Positions 1-10,690 of a stretch of DNA of 64,000 bases are shown here, in pieces; the stretch's first letter is position 1, and each line of letters starts with the position of its first letter. A model generated the notes under the pieces. That model made no database searches and was not told the origin of the DNA. It saw nothing but the letters and a program-made list of their open reading frames with translations. This DNA comes from Metaphire vulgaris (Eukaryota; Annelida; Clitellata; Crassiclitellata; Megascolecidae): NCBI GenBank assembly GCA_018105865.1, contig JACLAT010000150.1, positions 1-64,000 on the forward strand. The letters are read 5' to 3'. Position numbers and translations under genes: made by a program.

Positions 1-2230
1 TATAACCGGCTATAATTTTATTTCCCAACAAGAAGCAGGCTATGTAGTTATGTGAAGATAGGTAGGAAATAATTTTATAACCGGCTATAATTTTATTTCC
101 CAACAAGAAGCAGGATATGTAGTTATGTGAACATAGGTAGGATATAATTTTATAACCGGCTATAATTTTATTTCCCAACAAGAAGCAGGCTATGTACTTA
201 TGTGTAGATAGGTAGGAAATAATTTTATAACCGGCTATAATTTTATTTCCCAACAAGAAGCAGGCTATGTACTTATGTGTAGATAGGTAGGAAATAATTT
301 TATAACCGGCTATAATTTTATTTCCCCATCAACATCACGCAAAGCATTTACGTGAAGATAGGTAGGAAATAATTTTATAATCGGCTATAATTTTATTTCC
401 CAACAAGAAGCAGGCTATGTAGTTATGTGAAGATAGGTAGGAAATAATTTTATAACCGGCTATAATTTTATTTCCCAACAAGAAGCAGGCTATGTACTTA
501 TGTGTAGATAGGTAGGAAATAATTTTATAACCGGCTATAATTTTATTTCCCAACAAGAAGCAGGCTATGTACTTATGTGTAGATAGGTAGGAAATAATTT
601 TATAACCGGCTATAATTTTATTTCCCCATCAACATCACGCAAAGCATTTACGTGAATATAGGTAGGAAATAATTTTATAACCGGCTATAATTTTATTTCC
701 CAACAAGAAGCAGGCTATGTAGTTATGTGAAGATAGGTAGGAAATAATTTTATAACCGGCTATAATTTTATTTCCCAACAAGAAGCAGGCTATGTAGTTA
801 TGTGAACATAGGTAGGATATAATTTCATAACCGGCTATAATTTTATTTCCCAACAAGAAACAGGCTATGTACTTATGTGTAGATAGGTAGGAAATAATTT
901 TATAACCGGTTATAATTTTATTTCCTCATCAACAGCACGCAAAGCATTTACGTGAAGATAGGTAGGAAATAATTTTATAACCGGCTATAATTTTATTTCC
1001 CAACAAGAAGCAGGCTATGTAGTTATGTGAAGATAGGTAGAAATAATTTTATAACCGGCTATAATTTTATTTCCCCATCAACACCACGCAAAGCATTTAC
1101 GTGAAGATAGGTAGGAAATAATTTTATAACCGGCTATAATTTTATTTCCCAACAAGAAGCAGGCTATGTAGTTATGTGAAGATAGGTAGGAAATAATTTT
1201 ATAACCGGCTATAATTTTATTTCCCCATCAACACCACGCAAAGCATTTACGTGAAGATAGGTAGGAAATAATTTTATAACCGGCTATAATTTTATTTCCC
1301 AACAAGAAGCAGGCTATGTAGTTACGTGTAGATAGGTAGGAAATAATTTTATAACCGGCTATAATTTTATTTCCCAACAAGAAGCAGGCTATGTAGTTAT
1401 GTGTAGTTAGGTAGGAAATAATTTTATAACCGGCTATAATTTTATTTCCCCATCAACATCACGCAAAGCATTTACGTGAAGATAGGTAGGAAATAATTTT
1501 ATAACCGGCTATAATTTTATTTCCCAACAAGAAGCAGGCTATGTACTTATGTGTAGATAGGTAGGAAATAATTTTATAACCGGCTATAATTTTATTTCCC
1601 AACAAGAAGCAGGCTATGTACTTATGTGTAGATAGGTAGGAAATAATTTTATAACCGGTTATAATTTTATTTCCTCATCAACAGCACGCAAAGCATTTAC
1701 GTGAAGATAGGTAGGAAATAATTTTATAACCGGCTATAATTTTATTTCCCAACACGAAGCAGGCTATGTAGTTATGTGAAGATAGGTAGGAAATAATTTT
1801 ATAACCGGCTATAATTTTATTTCCCCATCAACACCACGCAAAGCATTTACGTGAAGATAGGTAGGAAATAATTTTATAACCGGCTATAATTTTATTTCCC
1901 AACAAGAAGCAGGCTATGTAGTTATGTGAAGATAGGTAGGAAATAATTTTATAACCGGCTATAATTTTATTTCCCAACAAAAAGCAGGCTATGTAGTTAT
2001 GTGTAGTTAGGTAGGAAATAATTTTATAACCGGCTATAATTTTATTTCCCCATCAACATCACGCAAAGCATTTACGTGAAGATAGGTAGGAAATAATTTT
2101 ATAACCGGCTATAATTTTATTTCCCAACAAGAAGCAGGCTATGTACTTATGTGTAGATAGGTAGGAAATAATTTTATAACCGGCTATAATTTTATTTCCC
2201 TACCAGCACCAGCACCACCAGCAGTAGGCT
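1..2230. repeat. 75-bp tandem satellite with two monomer types
   Basis: About 29 head-to-tail monomers of 75 bp, in register from base 1 (one 74-bp unit at 976-1049). Every unit shares a core around ATAACCGGCTATAATTTTAT. Type A continues CCCAACAAGAAGCAGGCTATG and type B continues CCCCATCAACA and AAAGCATTTACGTG. The order is AAAAB AAAB AAAB AB AB AAB AAB AB AAB A. Each junction forms a near-palindrome, GGAAATAA..TTATTTCC around ACCGGC. Because 75 is divisible by three, long minus-strand frames stay open, but they are a by-product of periodicity and not genes. Confidence 0.97.
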
Positions 2231-2432
2231 ATATGCACGTAGTTATAGGTAGGAAATAAAGTTATTACCTGCTACCAACTGTATGCATTAAAGTGATTTT
2301 AGATGTTATGTTGATAGGCGGAAATAAATTTATACGGAAATAAATTTATACGTAAGCCGCATAATTTTATTTCCCTAGCAACCGCAAGCTCCGCCCAGGA
2401 AATAATTTTATGGCAGAAATAATTTTATACGA
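2231..2432. repeat. diverged edge of the satellite
   Basis: Irregular pieces of the satellite core (GGAAATAAATTTATACG, ATAATTTTATTTCCCT, GGAAATAATTTTATG) lie between unrelated bases. This looks like the decayed end of the array, or a remnant of the element it grew from. The stretch 2433-2790 that follows holds nothing I recognise. Confidence 0.7.
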
Positions 2433-2793
2433 CACCGGAACCCAACGCTCGGACTCGAGTACGGAACCTACCTTAACCTTTACCTTCTCATTTATCTGGC
2501 ATAAGTATTGCTTTATTCCTATATTTTGTCAACAGTGTCATATTCAATAAAAATTATTGTTGCTGAGGTCAGCTTCGGTAAAGATCTTTAAGTGAGTTGA
2601 TCATGTTCAGGCGGATAATGCTGATAAATGCCTTAAACCGCCTCCGCAATTGATATCTTATTTCCATGCATGTGATTTTTAAAGATGTTTATTAGTTTTA
2701 CAAATTTCTTAGCACTAAATGATTTTAATCCTTTGATCTTAATAGCAGAAAATGTCATGCAGGTAATATGCTTAGGTATGATGATATACATAC

Positions 2794-2980
2794 CTTTCCA
2801 TCTCCACAAGACGCACCATTCGGTGCAAAACCCGGATCTTCCACTCTTAAACCAAAGTCGCACATCACTGCAGTGCAATCATTGCCATTTACCACTGTGG
2901 GAAACGCTGGAATGCAGTTTTGATAAACCAATCGTTGATCAAAAATTGTGGGACAAAGTAGTGTTCCGCACATTACGTTC
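2794..2980 (-). CDS. ADAM-family gene, cysteine-rich domain exon (last exon in window)
   Basis: A 187-bp exon read on the minus strand. The acceptor is TTTTATAG and the donor is GGAAAG|GTATGT. It begins with one base that completes the lysine codon of the preceding exon (5280-5464) and then encodes 62 residues starting NVMCGTLLC, matching the ADAM pattern 'DVxCGxLxC'. Further on are DCTAVMC and EDPGFAPNGASCGDGK, the conserved 'DPGxVPDGxxCGxGKVC' segment of the ADAM cysteine-rich region. It ends in phase 0, so a further exon (EGF-like or stalk/transmembrane in typical ADAMs) is expected at lower coordinates, outside the window or hidden near the satellite. All cysteines expected for this segment are present and there is no stop codon. 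Confidence 0.9.
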
Positions 2981-3319
2981 CTATAAAACAGTTAAACAAC
3001 GATTATCTATCATTGCCATCGTTAGTGTTGCCACAGTTGGTTTGCTTTATGCTGTAGGTTACATACACTGTACGTTATGGTTTAGCATTCCGTATTCTAA
3101 AGTTTAAAGTGCATCTGAAAAACGATCGATTCAAAAGTCGTAGTCATTTGAACTTAGAAATTATAGAGATAATGACAATATGCATCCAATGTAGCCATTT
3201 TATTATTCTTCTGCCGTCTGACACATCACACTGTTGTCAGTTCCTAGTAAAGTATTTTCCTTTTTGCATTATTGAACCCTCTGCTAACATCCATCGTCAA
3301 CCTACAATCAATCAATCTA

Positions 3320-3925
3320 CAGGGTGTCAACGAAAAAAACCCAAGCAGGAAAACTATGATTTCTTAAAAATTCCTAAATATATTTCTATCAAAATTGCCG
3401 CACGTGTACAGCACATATTTCTCCATCTTTTTATTTATTTTCATCTCATTTGCATGTAAGGTGGCCATATTGTGAGATATCAAAGTCAAACTTCCATTTT
3501 TACTAGTCAGCCGCAGCTTGACAGGTCTAAATATCTAGCTTCGCATAAATTTGGTTTCATGTCAATGTTGTTAGTAGTAGTAATAGTAGTAGTAATAGTA
3601 GTAATAGTAGTAAAGTTTAAATCGAACGCAAATTTTAAAAAAAAATCAGAGTTCGACAAAACAGGAAAAGTTCGATTTAAACTTTCAAAATGGATAAATT
3701 ATCAAATGAAGTTAATATGCGAATTCAGACATTGCGGGGGCTTGGCTTTGGATACCGAACAATTGTTGCAAAATATCATGAAAAGGGATGGAACCTTTAT
3801 TCGACGAAAATTATTTGCAGACGGATCAATGAGCGTGGATCCGCAACCAATCGAAAACTGTTCTTGTTATGTCGAATTTTGTGAATTTAAAAACATTTTT
3901 ACAAATTTGCGTTCGATTTAAACTT

Positions 3926-3985
<60 letters not shown>

Positions 3986-4242
3986 CAACATTGACATGAA
4001 ACCAAATTTATGTGAAGCTAGATATTGAGGCATGTCAAGCTGCGGGTGAGTAGTAAAAATCGAAGTTTGACTTTGATATCTCACAATATGGCCAATTGGC
4101 CATCTTACATGCAAATGAGATGAAAATTGGCAGAAAGGCGGAGAAATATGTGCTGTACACGTGTGGCAATTTTGATAGACATATATTTAGGAATTTAAAG
4201 AAATCATAGTTTTCATGCTGGGGTTTTTTCGTAGACACCCTG
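3320..4242. mobile_element. internally deleted Tc1/mariner-type element with ~300-bp inverted repeats
   Basis: Flanked by TA dinucleotides. The ends are CAGGGTGTCAACGAAAAAAC and the inverse of CAGGGTGTCTACGAAAAAAC. The inverted arms run from 3320 to about 3634 and from about 3903 to 4242. They include matching AGT/ACT microsatellite tracts (3567-3612 and 3930-3983) and an inner inverted motif AAAGTTTAAATCGAACGCAA. Only the first part of a transposase gene remains between the arms. TA duplication and the N-terminal helix-turn-helix fit the Tc1/mariner superfamily. Confidence 0.88.
3690..3860 (+). pseudogene. Tc1/mariner transposase N-terminal helix-turn-helix fragment
   Basis: Encodes about 57 residues from MDKLSNEVNMRIQTLR through GLGFGYRTIVAKYHEKGW to KIICRRINERGSATNRK. 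This matches the N-terminal DNA-binding helix-turn-helix of Tc1/mariner transposases (pattern 'GxGYRxIAxxLxxKGW...GSxxRKxGSGRP'). The frame then runs into unrelated sequence before the right terminal repeat, so the DDE catalytic domain is deleted. It sits centrally in the 3320-4242 element. Confidence 0.85.
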
Positions 4243-4284
4243 TAGATTCATCAGAGGTTAGTCCACCACGGGCAACATCCTAGA

Positions 4285-4760
4285 TTTTAGACTTTTCTTT
4301 GTGATCAATCGCGAATTCAGCCGTCCACTACAGGTCCCTTACGTAGATCTGAACGCAGCTTTCGACTCTGTCAAACCGTCAAGCACTGTGGAAGACCATC
4401 GCCGTCCTGACATTCTTACTCAATCTGGTGAAAGTCCTCCACGAAGGTATTAATGCGAGAATACTCGCACACGGAGGATTTTCCGAGCCTTCTTGACAAC
4501 TATTGGAGTCTTAGACCGTGCTGACTTCTGAAGAGAAATGGATTGGATCATGACACGAATAACCAATCCACTTTGAGATACAACAGTCATAGCACGGATC
4601 CAGCGATATTGACTACCCTCGATTGTGCCGAATACGTCACCATACCGTTGGATATATATCCGTAGCAAGCACTGTGGAAACTCTTGACCATCTTGACATG
4701 GAGGCGTTCCTCATAAATCTACACATATCATGAGCAAGAAACAAATTGCATACTTGAGCT
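4285..4760 (+). mobile_element. RTE-like LINE fragment (reverse transcriptase motifs, decayed)
   Basis: In broken frames it encodes REFSRPLQVPYVDLNAAFDSV (reverse transcriptase palm motif), then a region like LLNLVKVLHEGINARI, then a worn 'TTSGVRQGC..FCxAMDWI' block. The same blocks in the same order occur in the RTE-like copy at 57150-58135, so the two are probably related. No ends are recognisable. Confidence 0.7.
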
Positions 4761-5067
4761 CCGTAATTAATTTGAGACACTTTAGCCTATATGAGACACC
4801 ATATGAACGGGCGTCAGAAAGTTCACCCATTAATATATCGGCTGGTCCTTTTATAATCATTTCATGCCAAGCTTGTCAGCTGAACTAGACAGTGACTTTC
4901 TCAAAGTCCTATAGCCTTTAAATTTAGGGCTTGCTGCTCCTTGGCTACATTACAGTTTAAACGCGATTTTTGTTGCGCCATATTTAAACAGTACATTCAA
5001 ATGTAGAGTTAAATCACGTCTCTTTCGGCTTTTATCTTGCTGTTTCTCCCTTCACACAGATATATGG

Positions 5068-5172
5068 ATTTGATCATCTTTTGCAGAATGGATTAGGAGT
5101 ACCATCGATTGATAGCAATTTGGTACCTTTATAATATTAGAACTGGTGCTACAGTGTATAGAAGTTTATAAA
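5068..5172 (+). mobile_element. 3' end fragment of the L2-like LINE family
   Basis: The segment GTACCATCGATTGATA followed by ATTAGAACTGGTGCTA also lies immediately before the tail of the L2-like LINE at 36175-36250. Only the 3' untranslated part is present. Confidence 0.7.
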
Positions 5173-5279
5173 AACAATAACATATTGCGAGTGGCCATTT
5201 TAGCTTCGAATATATCAATAATGTGGCGAATAACGTTCGTCTTTATTCGCAAAAAATAAATTCAGCTTCAAATGCTTAC

Positions 5280-5464
5280 TTTCGTTGGCAGGCGATGTAC
5301 GTGATCTCCGGAAGCCAGTTATAGCCACAGTTGCCATAGTTTTTCCCAGCGACGTTGGATGTCTCATAGCAAATTGATTTAGAACTATTCGTCCGATTTC
5401 CCCAGAGCAGTTGACACTGTGAATTGTGGCTACGACACTTTCCACCGTAACAGTAGACGGAATC
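5280..5464 (-). CDS. ADAM-family gene, cysteine-rich domain exon
   Basis: A 185-bp minus-strand exon with a strong acceptor (TTCTCTCTGCAG) and donor (CGAAA|GTAAGC). It begins in phase 0 with DSVYCYGGKC, the classic 'GxCYxGxC' start of the ADAM cysteine-rich domain. It continues through CQLLWG and SICYETSN to NYGNCGYN and YIACQRK. It ends two bases into a lysine codon that is completed exactly by the first base of the 2794-2980 exon. The upstream partner exon at 14118-14249 ends in phase 0, so the join is open there too. No frameshift or stop is present. Confidence 0.92.
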
Positions 5465-5487
5465 CTGCAGAGAGAAGAATTTAATCA

Positions 5488-5616
5488 ACAGCAGAACAGT
5501 TCCTAAGTTTTGCATAATAGCTGTAGCGCAGTCACTAACACTAAATTGTTTAACAGCAGAACAGTTCCTAAGTTTTGCATATTAGCTGTAGCGCAGTCAC
5601 TAACACTAAATTGTTT
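5488..5616. repeat. two-copy tandem duplication in intron
   Basis: A unit of about 64 bp (AACAGCAGAACAGTTCCTAA ... ACACTAAATTGTTT) occurs twice in a row with one or two differences. It lies just upstream of the acceptor of the 5280-5464 exon on the minus strand. Confidence 0.9.
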
Positions 5617-5736
5617 GTCAATTCTTGTTTCTTGACCGTACTTTGTATGATTCTTGGAAGGGGAATTTCTAACAGTTGGAGAAGACAGTTGCAGTTAACA
5701 ACCTCTTGCTTCCATTTCAGTTGCAGAGTAAATATA

Positions 5737-7100
5737 TGGGGTTCGTCCATATATGACGTCATACCCTGAGAGGTAAGGGATCACCAAGCTGTAACGACGT
5801 GTGACGTAGATGGAGGGGAAGGTACAATACTGTGACGTCACATTTTAATTTTTATTTACTTTTTAGTAAACATTATTAAATTTAGAATTTTAGATGATCA
5901 TTATATTGAATTAACAGGCCTTGTGATTCCGGAACGCGATGTTCCTGATGCAATCTTCCAGTGTGTCCATGGAAACTGACCTTCATCACCGTGGCAGGAC
6001 CAAGCGGACTAGAATCAATTAGTCATATTTTTGGCAAAATTTTGGTAGTTACATATGTGAAGTTGCACATGGACTTCCAGTAGCGCCATTTTCGCTGCTC
6101 GCACGTGTCTGTACGTGCTTCGGAATATCGCCGTCCTTGGCAGTTTTGCCGACGTATTGCGCTTATTTCTTTGCGCTGATCGCGTGGATTGTCGCCTAAC
6201 TGTCGTTTTCAAGCGGTCTGGGATAGTCTTTGCGTTTCTCTGTGCTGAACGAATCGGATTTATGTCGCCCGTGTCGGCGTGGTTGGCTCGCCATTTTATA
6301 TCTAAGCCACCAGCCCGTCGACGGAGACTATAGGCTATTAAGGGCAAAGACTGTTCCGGTACACGCGTGGAATTCCATCTTCAGTCGGTTTCCGGTCAAG
6401 TTCGTCGATGTATTACTGTCTCGCAGACGACCGCTTTCAAGGATTCGTCGCCTGATTTTCGCCACGCGGAGAATTTTTCTCAGCATCCATGCGGTCCTTC
6501 AACATCCTTTCTGCGTTTTCGCTGACTCTTCGACGGAACGTCTTCTTGCGGAAGACCGCCTTCTGAAGGGCTCACTGCCCGACTTCGACACGGCAGCGAC
6601 CTCTTTCGTGCCATCTGAGCGGATTTTCCCTCAAGACCAACATCTTCCGTTCCATGTTCACCTGAAATGTCCGCTAAAGACCTAAAAACGTATTTGTACA
6701 CCATATCGTATAGTTGACTGTTGACTGTACTGCGCTTTTGGTTTTGGCTGATGGCTATGTTACGAACTTACGACGCTTCACAAATCGTCGAATAATAATA
6801 ACAATAGGCCTAATGTTGATTTGTCAGCGTTGTCGACAGCGCCTTTGACTTTGGCCTTCGCTATGCTACGGCGCTATAGAAGTTGTCCAGTACAATACAA
6901 AAAAGTGAAGAAGTAAATCATAAATCAAATTAGTGGCATTATTATTATCTTTCAATAGTGACGGTTTTGTATTTGGGGCAGGTGTCGATAGTTCGTGACT
7001 TCATTTTAAAGGGGGGGACTAACATATTTGTGACAAAATGTGACATGAGGTGGGGTAATTTTTACATAGAATTCGTGTCACGTCATATACGGACGGCCCT
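5737..7100. mobile_element. MITE-like element, GGGGTCGTCC/GGACGGCCCC family, with internal insertion
   Basis: The left end reads GGGGTTCGTCCATATATGAC and the right end GTCACGTCATATACGGACGG. The same inverted termini with TGACGTCA blocks occur at 50394-50800 and, in part, at 59317-59678. Between the ends lies LINE-like material (6060-6900). No clear target duplication was found, so the superfamily is not assigned. Confidence 0.65.
6060..6900 (+). mobile_element. LINE-derived remnant (GC-richer, ends in LINE-type 3' motif)
   Basis: A GC-richer block inside the 5737-7100 element. One frame ends LKTYLYTISYS followed by a stop at about 6710, resembling the carboxy terminus of the CR1/L2-like LINEs in this window. 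It is followed by TGTACTGCGCTTTTGGTTTT and, at about 6840-6880, GGCGCTATAG, a 3' motif shared with LINE copies at 19432-20560 and 21650-22980. No reverse transcriptase catalytic motif is visible, so it is either internally deleted or non-autonomous. Confidence 0.5.
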
Positions 7101-7624
7101 TGAGTGTTTTCTTCATTCAGTATTTCTCTTCCAATATCAAAGCGCAGAGACAACGACGGTTGGATTTGCTTGCAAAAGCAATAGAGTGACTGCATTTAAG
7201 CATACCTATAAAGATTTCTGGATATCTGTAAATTCAATGAAAGGTGTGTAAATTTATACAATAGACGTGTCATACGTGAGACAGAAATCAAAGAGTTGAT
7301 TCTTCGTGTTTGGCATCATTTAAAGATATCTTTTATCGCTTCAGATATATTTGTTTGCAAAAGAATGAATGTACAGTGGACAAGGGTGTTGTTTGCCTAA
7401 AAATGATAAAAATACCAGAGTTTATTTGCGCTTCTTTACATCTTTAACATCATACAAACTGTGACAAGCAAAAAAGTAATCAATGGCCTGACAAAGAAAA
7501 AATTAAAGTACTCCGTCTAATGTCCTTTTTTTATGAGAAATTAAGACATGATCGTTTTTGACCAGGTTTGCGCCACTGGCTGTCTTACTCTTTACCATAG
7601 ATTAGATTTAGTCTGATATACGCT
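7101..7624. other. intronic sequence, nothing recognised
   Basis: AT-rich sequence with no motif, terminal repeat or exon that I could support. It may include the decayed 5' half of the hAT element that follows. Confidence 0.5.
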
Positions 7625-8380
7625 ATCTTATGGGCCCAGTCATCGCCAATTTCGAGATTTCCTAATGGAAATCGAGTCTGCGTTTCCAGACCTACCTTAC
7701 TATAATTCAGTGAGATGGCTTAGGCTGTGGGAAAGTTCTGACTCGATTTTTTGATTTCCAAGTGAGATTGAAATATTCTTAAATGACAGGAACCGTCCAC
7801 TGGTGTTGCTCAAAGAAAGTAAATGGAGTTGGAAATTAGCACTTTCAGCAGATCTATTCATGCATCTTAGTGATTTTAATATTCGAATACACAGTGAAAC
7901 GGCACTCATCTGCGATTTGTACTACAATAAATTGGCACTTTTTGAGAATCAGTTTTCAAGAAGCTGTTTCAGTCATTTGTCACGTTGTGACAAATATAAC
8001 CATATTGATTGTTTGCTCAAGATATCACTTCAAGTTTGGGAAAACAGTTCCATGAACGTTTCTCCCATATGGATGCATGTTCGTAGAAAATAAGTCTTTG
8101 GCTATCCTTTTGACTATCATTGAAGACTTAACTTTTTATTTGCAATTGGAAATTGTTGATTTGCAATCAAGTGATATCTTGAAGGACACATTTAAGGAAG
8201 AAGTTTGATAGAATTCTATCGATGCCTTCCAAGTCATCAGCTTGGTCATTTCAAAAGTTTTATCAGGCATTAATTTCCGCTTTTGGAACTACATTTTTGT
8301 GTGAAAGGCGGTTTCTAAGATGAAATTTGTTTAAATCCTGCTACAAATCAGCATTATCTGACGAACATTTAAAATCCTAA
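7625..8380 (+). pseudogene. hAT transposase, C-terminal half, decayed
   Basis: Reading across frames gives FRDFLMEIESAFPDLPYYN, VRWLRL (the hAT 'RW' block), IEIFLNDRNRPLVLLKESKW, WKLALSADLFMHLSDFNI and TALICDLYYNK. Towards the end it has FYRCLPS, ISAFGTTFLCERRF and SALSDEHLKS, the hAT C-terminal dimerisation region. This is the architecture of the GTF2IRD2/EPM2AIP1-like branch of hAT transposases. Several stops and frameshifts break it, and the N-terminal zinc finger and first catalytic aspartate region are absent. A different decayed hAT of the same branch, with its N-terminal part kept, lies at 43304-44404. Confidence 0.85.
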
Positions 8381-8621
8381 CTTGTTATTATAAAAAATGA
8401 ATGAAAAACAATCTAAGGCAGAAGAGAATAAGATTATTATAGGGATTACACACTTTGAATCACAGTTTGGTGTAATTTTATCAGCAATGCATCAGCTTCG
8501 TTTACCTCATACTAGTCAAAGCATTTCAATTGCAGCTGATATATATTCTGCAGTCTGCGTTATACACTGCGTCATAATTCAGCAATAAATAGTCTTTTTG
8601 TCACTTATTCATTCGCTGTAT

Positions 8622-9552
8622 TGCGGCGAACCGGGCCTATCGAGGTTCCTACGCCTCCTAAACTCCAGATGGCTCCGCCCGGTTCGACGCACACGGGGTC
8701 TGGACTCACTCTAAGGCACGTGGTCGTTCGTCTTAGCTTTTTGGCTAAGATCTCAGGCTCTCTTGCTACCACCTGTCGCTACGCGCACTACTCTGCGCTT
8801 TCTTCCGACGTTCCACGCTTAATCCCTTCCTTAAAGCGTCCTTTCACCTCTATCTATCTGGCTCCGTGCGCCTCACCTCTCTACCTGCGCACCTTACCTC
8901 ACTCCCTGCACTTTGCCTCTCTCCGTGCACCTTACCTCTCTCCGTGCACCTTACCTCTCTCTGCACCTATCGCACCGCCCTACTCTCAGTGCCTTGCACC
9001 GCACCTCTCGCAAAGCACCTTCACACTGCACCTCTCTCAATGCACCTTCGCAATGCACCTCTCTCAATGCACCTTCGCAATGCACCTCTCGCAATGCACC
9101 TGTCGCACCGCCCCTACGGCGCTTCTTCCAAAGGTGCACTTAATCTCAAGGGTGCTTCCTTAACCTTAGGGTGAACTCTTCCTACGGGTGCATAGGGTGC
9201 ATAGGGTGCATTGTGCACTATCCTTACATGCACTTATATGGACCTTCTTACCATCACACGCCGCCTCGGCCATCGGTCTTGATCTATGGCAGAACCGGCT
9301 ATTTATACTGTTTCTGCCGCATGCACTCATCCTGCTAGCTCACACTCATCACCGCTCTCTAATTGCTGCGCGCCATTCACTAATCGTCTACCACTCAGCC
9401 AATCTTTCCTTTATGCAATCTATTATTATTATATTGGGCCTGACTACCTATGCGGGGGGCTACCTGTCAAAGGATTAAGCTCATGAATTATTAATGGCTC
9501 ACTTGCGTCTATTGCTACTAAAGGTTCTACGCTATTATCTAAATTCGCTACA
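8622..9552 (+). mobile_element. solo LTR (931 bp) with internal minisatellite
   Basis: Bounded by a 4-bp target duplication GTAT (8618-8621 and 9553-9556). The ends are TGCGGCGAA and TTCGCTACA, which are inverted versions of each other apart from two bases, with near-canonical TG..CA termini. It shares blocks with the LTR at 17364-18302: CTCCTAAACTC, GATGGCTC, CGTCTT, TTTTTGGCTAAGA. A TATA-like GGCTATTTATACTGTTTCTG lies at about 9298. An internal GCACCTCTC-type minisatellite occupies about 8860-9110. No internal retrotransposon region is present. Confidence 0.85.
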
Positions 9553-9744
9553 GTATTTCACTACATTTGATATTACATTTTAATACCGTCTTGTGCATGT
9601 GGGCCACGGAGCCCTCCGAAGTCAGCAATGTGGTACGCGGTTAAAAAAAACTTTGGAAACCCCTGATTTAGCGCATTAATTCTTGGATACGTCCATGTCA
9701 CAGACAGGCCAGAAATCCTTGTTAATTTGGTTTCCCTCCATAAG

Positions 9745-9924
9745 CAGTGTTTGAGTTGTGAAATTTGAGCTGGGGTGGGGGTTGAGCTTTTCATTAGACT
9801 GAAGTTCAATGAATGACAGAAACTGCATTTACCCGATATGCGATTTTTGGGAGGGTTACAAAGTTAGCTGGGAGGGGTTCAACCCCCCTCCCCAACCTCA
9901 ACCCACCTGGAAATCCCAACACTG
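9745..9924. mobile_element. hAT-type MITE, CAGTGTTGG family, copy 1
   Basis: The termini are CAGTGTTTGAGTTG and CCCAACACTG. Flanking 8-bp direct repeats TCCATAAG / TCCATAGG match at 7 of 8 positions. Two further copies are at 41352-41513 and 58655-58724. Confidence 0.82.
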
Positions 9925-10429
9925 TCCATAGGTCGCATTATCGCTTGGAAAAGAGAGTGGAGTGAAAAATTGTTTTCTTCACTTCTCAAAAGCAATAGTT
10001 ATCAAAAGTTGTGTATGGCACTATACAACTTATATGCAAAATATGACTTATGAGACTTAATATCTTCTGCCACATACCAGAGCTTTTGTGACGTCAGTGG
10101 CATATGTTGTTCTTTTTGCCTATGATAGTGATTTCACCGTGACATTAATTAATCGTTCCAAGTCTAGGCGGAATTAACAATATCAGCAAAAGGCTCAAGA
10201 TTTCAGATCCGAAACCCGACAGACTCTCTTTGATATTGCAAGATGAAAATGTTCCAATGTAAAATTTTAAAATGTGCCAAAGACAAGAATGTATCTGCAG
10301 AAGAACTAGAATTTCTTAGTGATCAAAAAAAAGAAGGAAGGACGAGGAAAATGATGATTGGTTGCATAGATGGTCCAAGAACAAAAGCATTAGCATATAA
10401 AGCTAAGAGGAAAGCGAAAGAATGAACAA

Positions 10430-10690
10430 GCTAAAAGCTAATGTTTCTACGTTAAGATTGCATAAAATGAAGTTATCAACTTGAGTGCTGACAACAGCTC
10501 ATCTGAAATCGACAATGCATGCTGACACCGACTACTGGGCAGGTGCATTAGAGTACTGAGCAATTTGCTCAGAGCAATTTGCTCAGTACTCTATTGATTT
10601 CAAATGAGCTGGTGTCTGCATTCAAGTTGATACCTTCATTTCATGCAATCTTCAAGTAAAAACTTTGGCTATCTTTCTTTGTGTTCCTTC
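10430..10690. repeat. foldback (imperfect palindrome)
   Basis: Arm CAACTTGAGTGCTGACAACA and its flanks (about 10440-10512) are the imperfect inverse of about 10594-10670. The centre is AGTACTGAGCAATTTGCTC-AGA-GCAATTTGCTCAGTACT (10552-10591). It lies inside the outer transposon. Confidence 0.8.

Larger units (their letters stand above)
7625..9665 (+). mobile_element. 3' part of a hAT transposon, split by a solo LTR
   Basis: Starts inside the transposase pseudogene (7625-8380), continues through a 3' untranslated part, and ends at GGAAACCCCTG, the inverse of a typical hAT terminus CAGGGGTTTCCAAAG. A solo LTR (8622-9552) interrupts it. The left terminus was not found. Confidence 0.72.

Noticed and set aside
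335..856. Two 73-codon minus-strand frames with repeating LLGNKIIAGYKIISYL units
   Set aside because: They arise because the 75-bp satellite period is a multiple of three. They have no start context or conservation other than the repeat itself.
1..2230. CRISPR-like array
   Set aside because: There are no unique spacers. The units are contiguous 75-bp satellite monomers in animal DNA.
2685..3107. 140-codon plus-strand open frame
   Set aside because: It runs antisense over the ADAM cysteine-rich exon (2794-2980) and into intron. The minus strand has the domain match and the splice sites.
3472..3921. 149-codon plus-strand frame
   Set aside because: It crosses the terminal repeat and microsatellite of the Tc1/mariner derivative in the wrong frame. 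Only the 3690-3860 frame matches a transposase.
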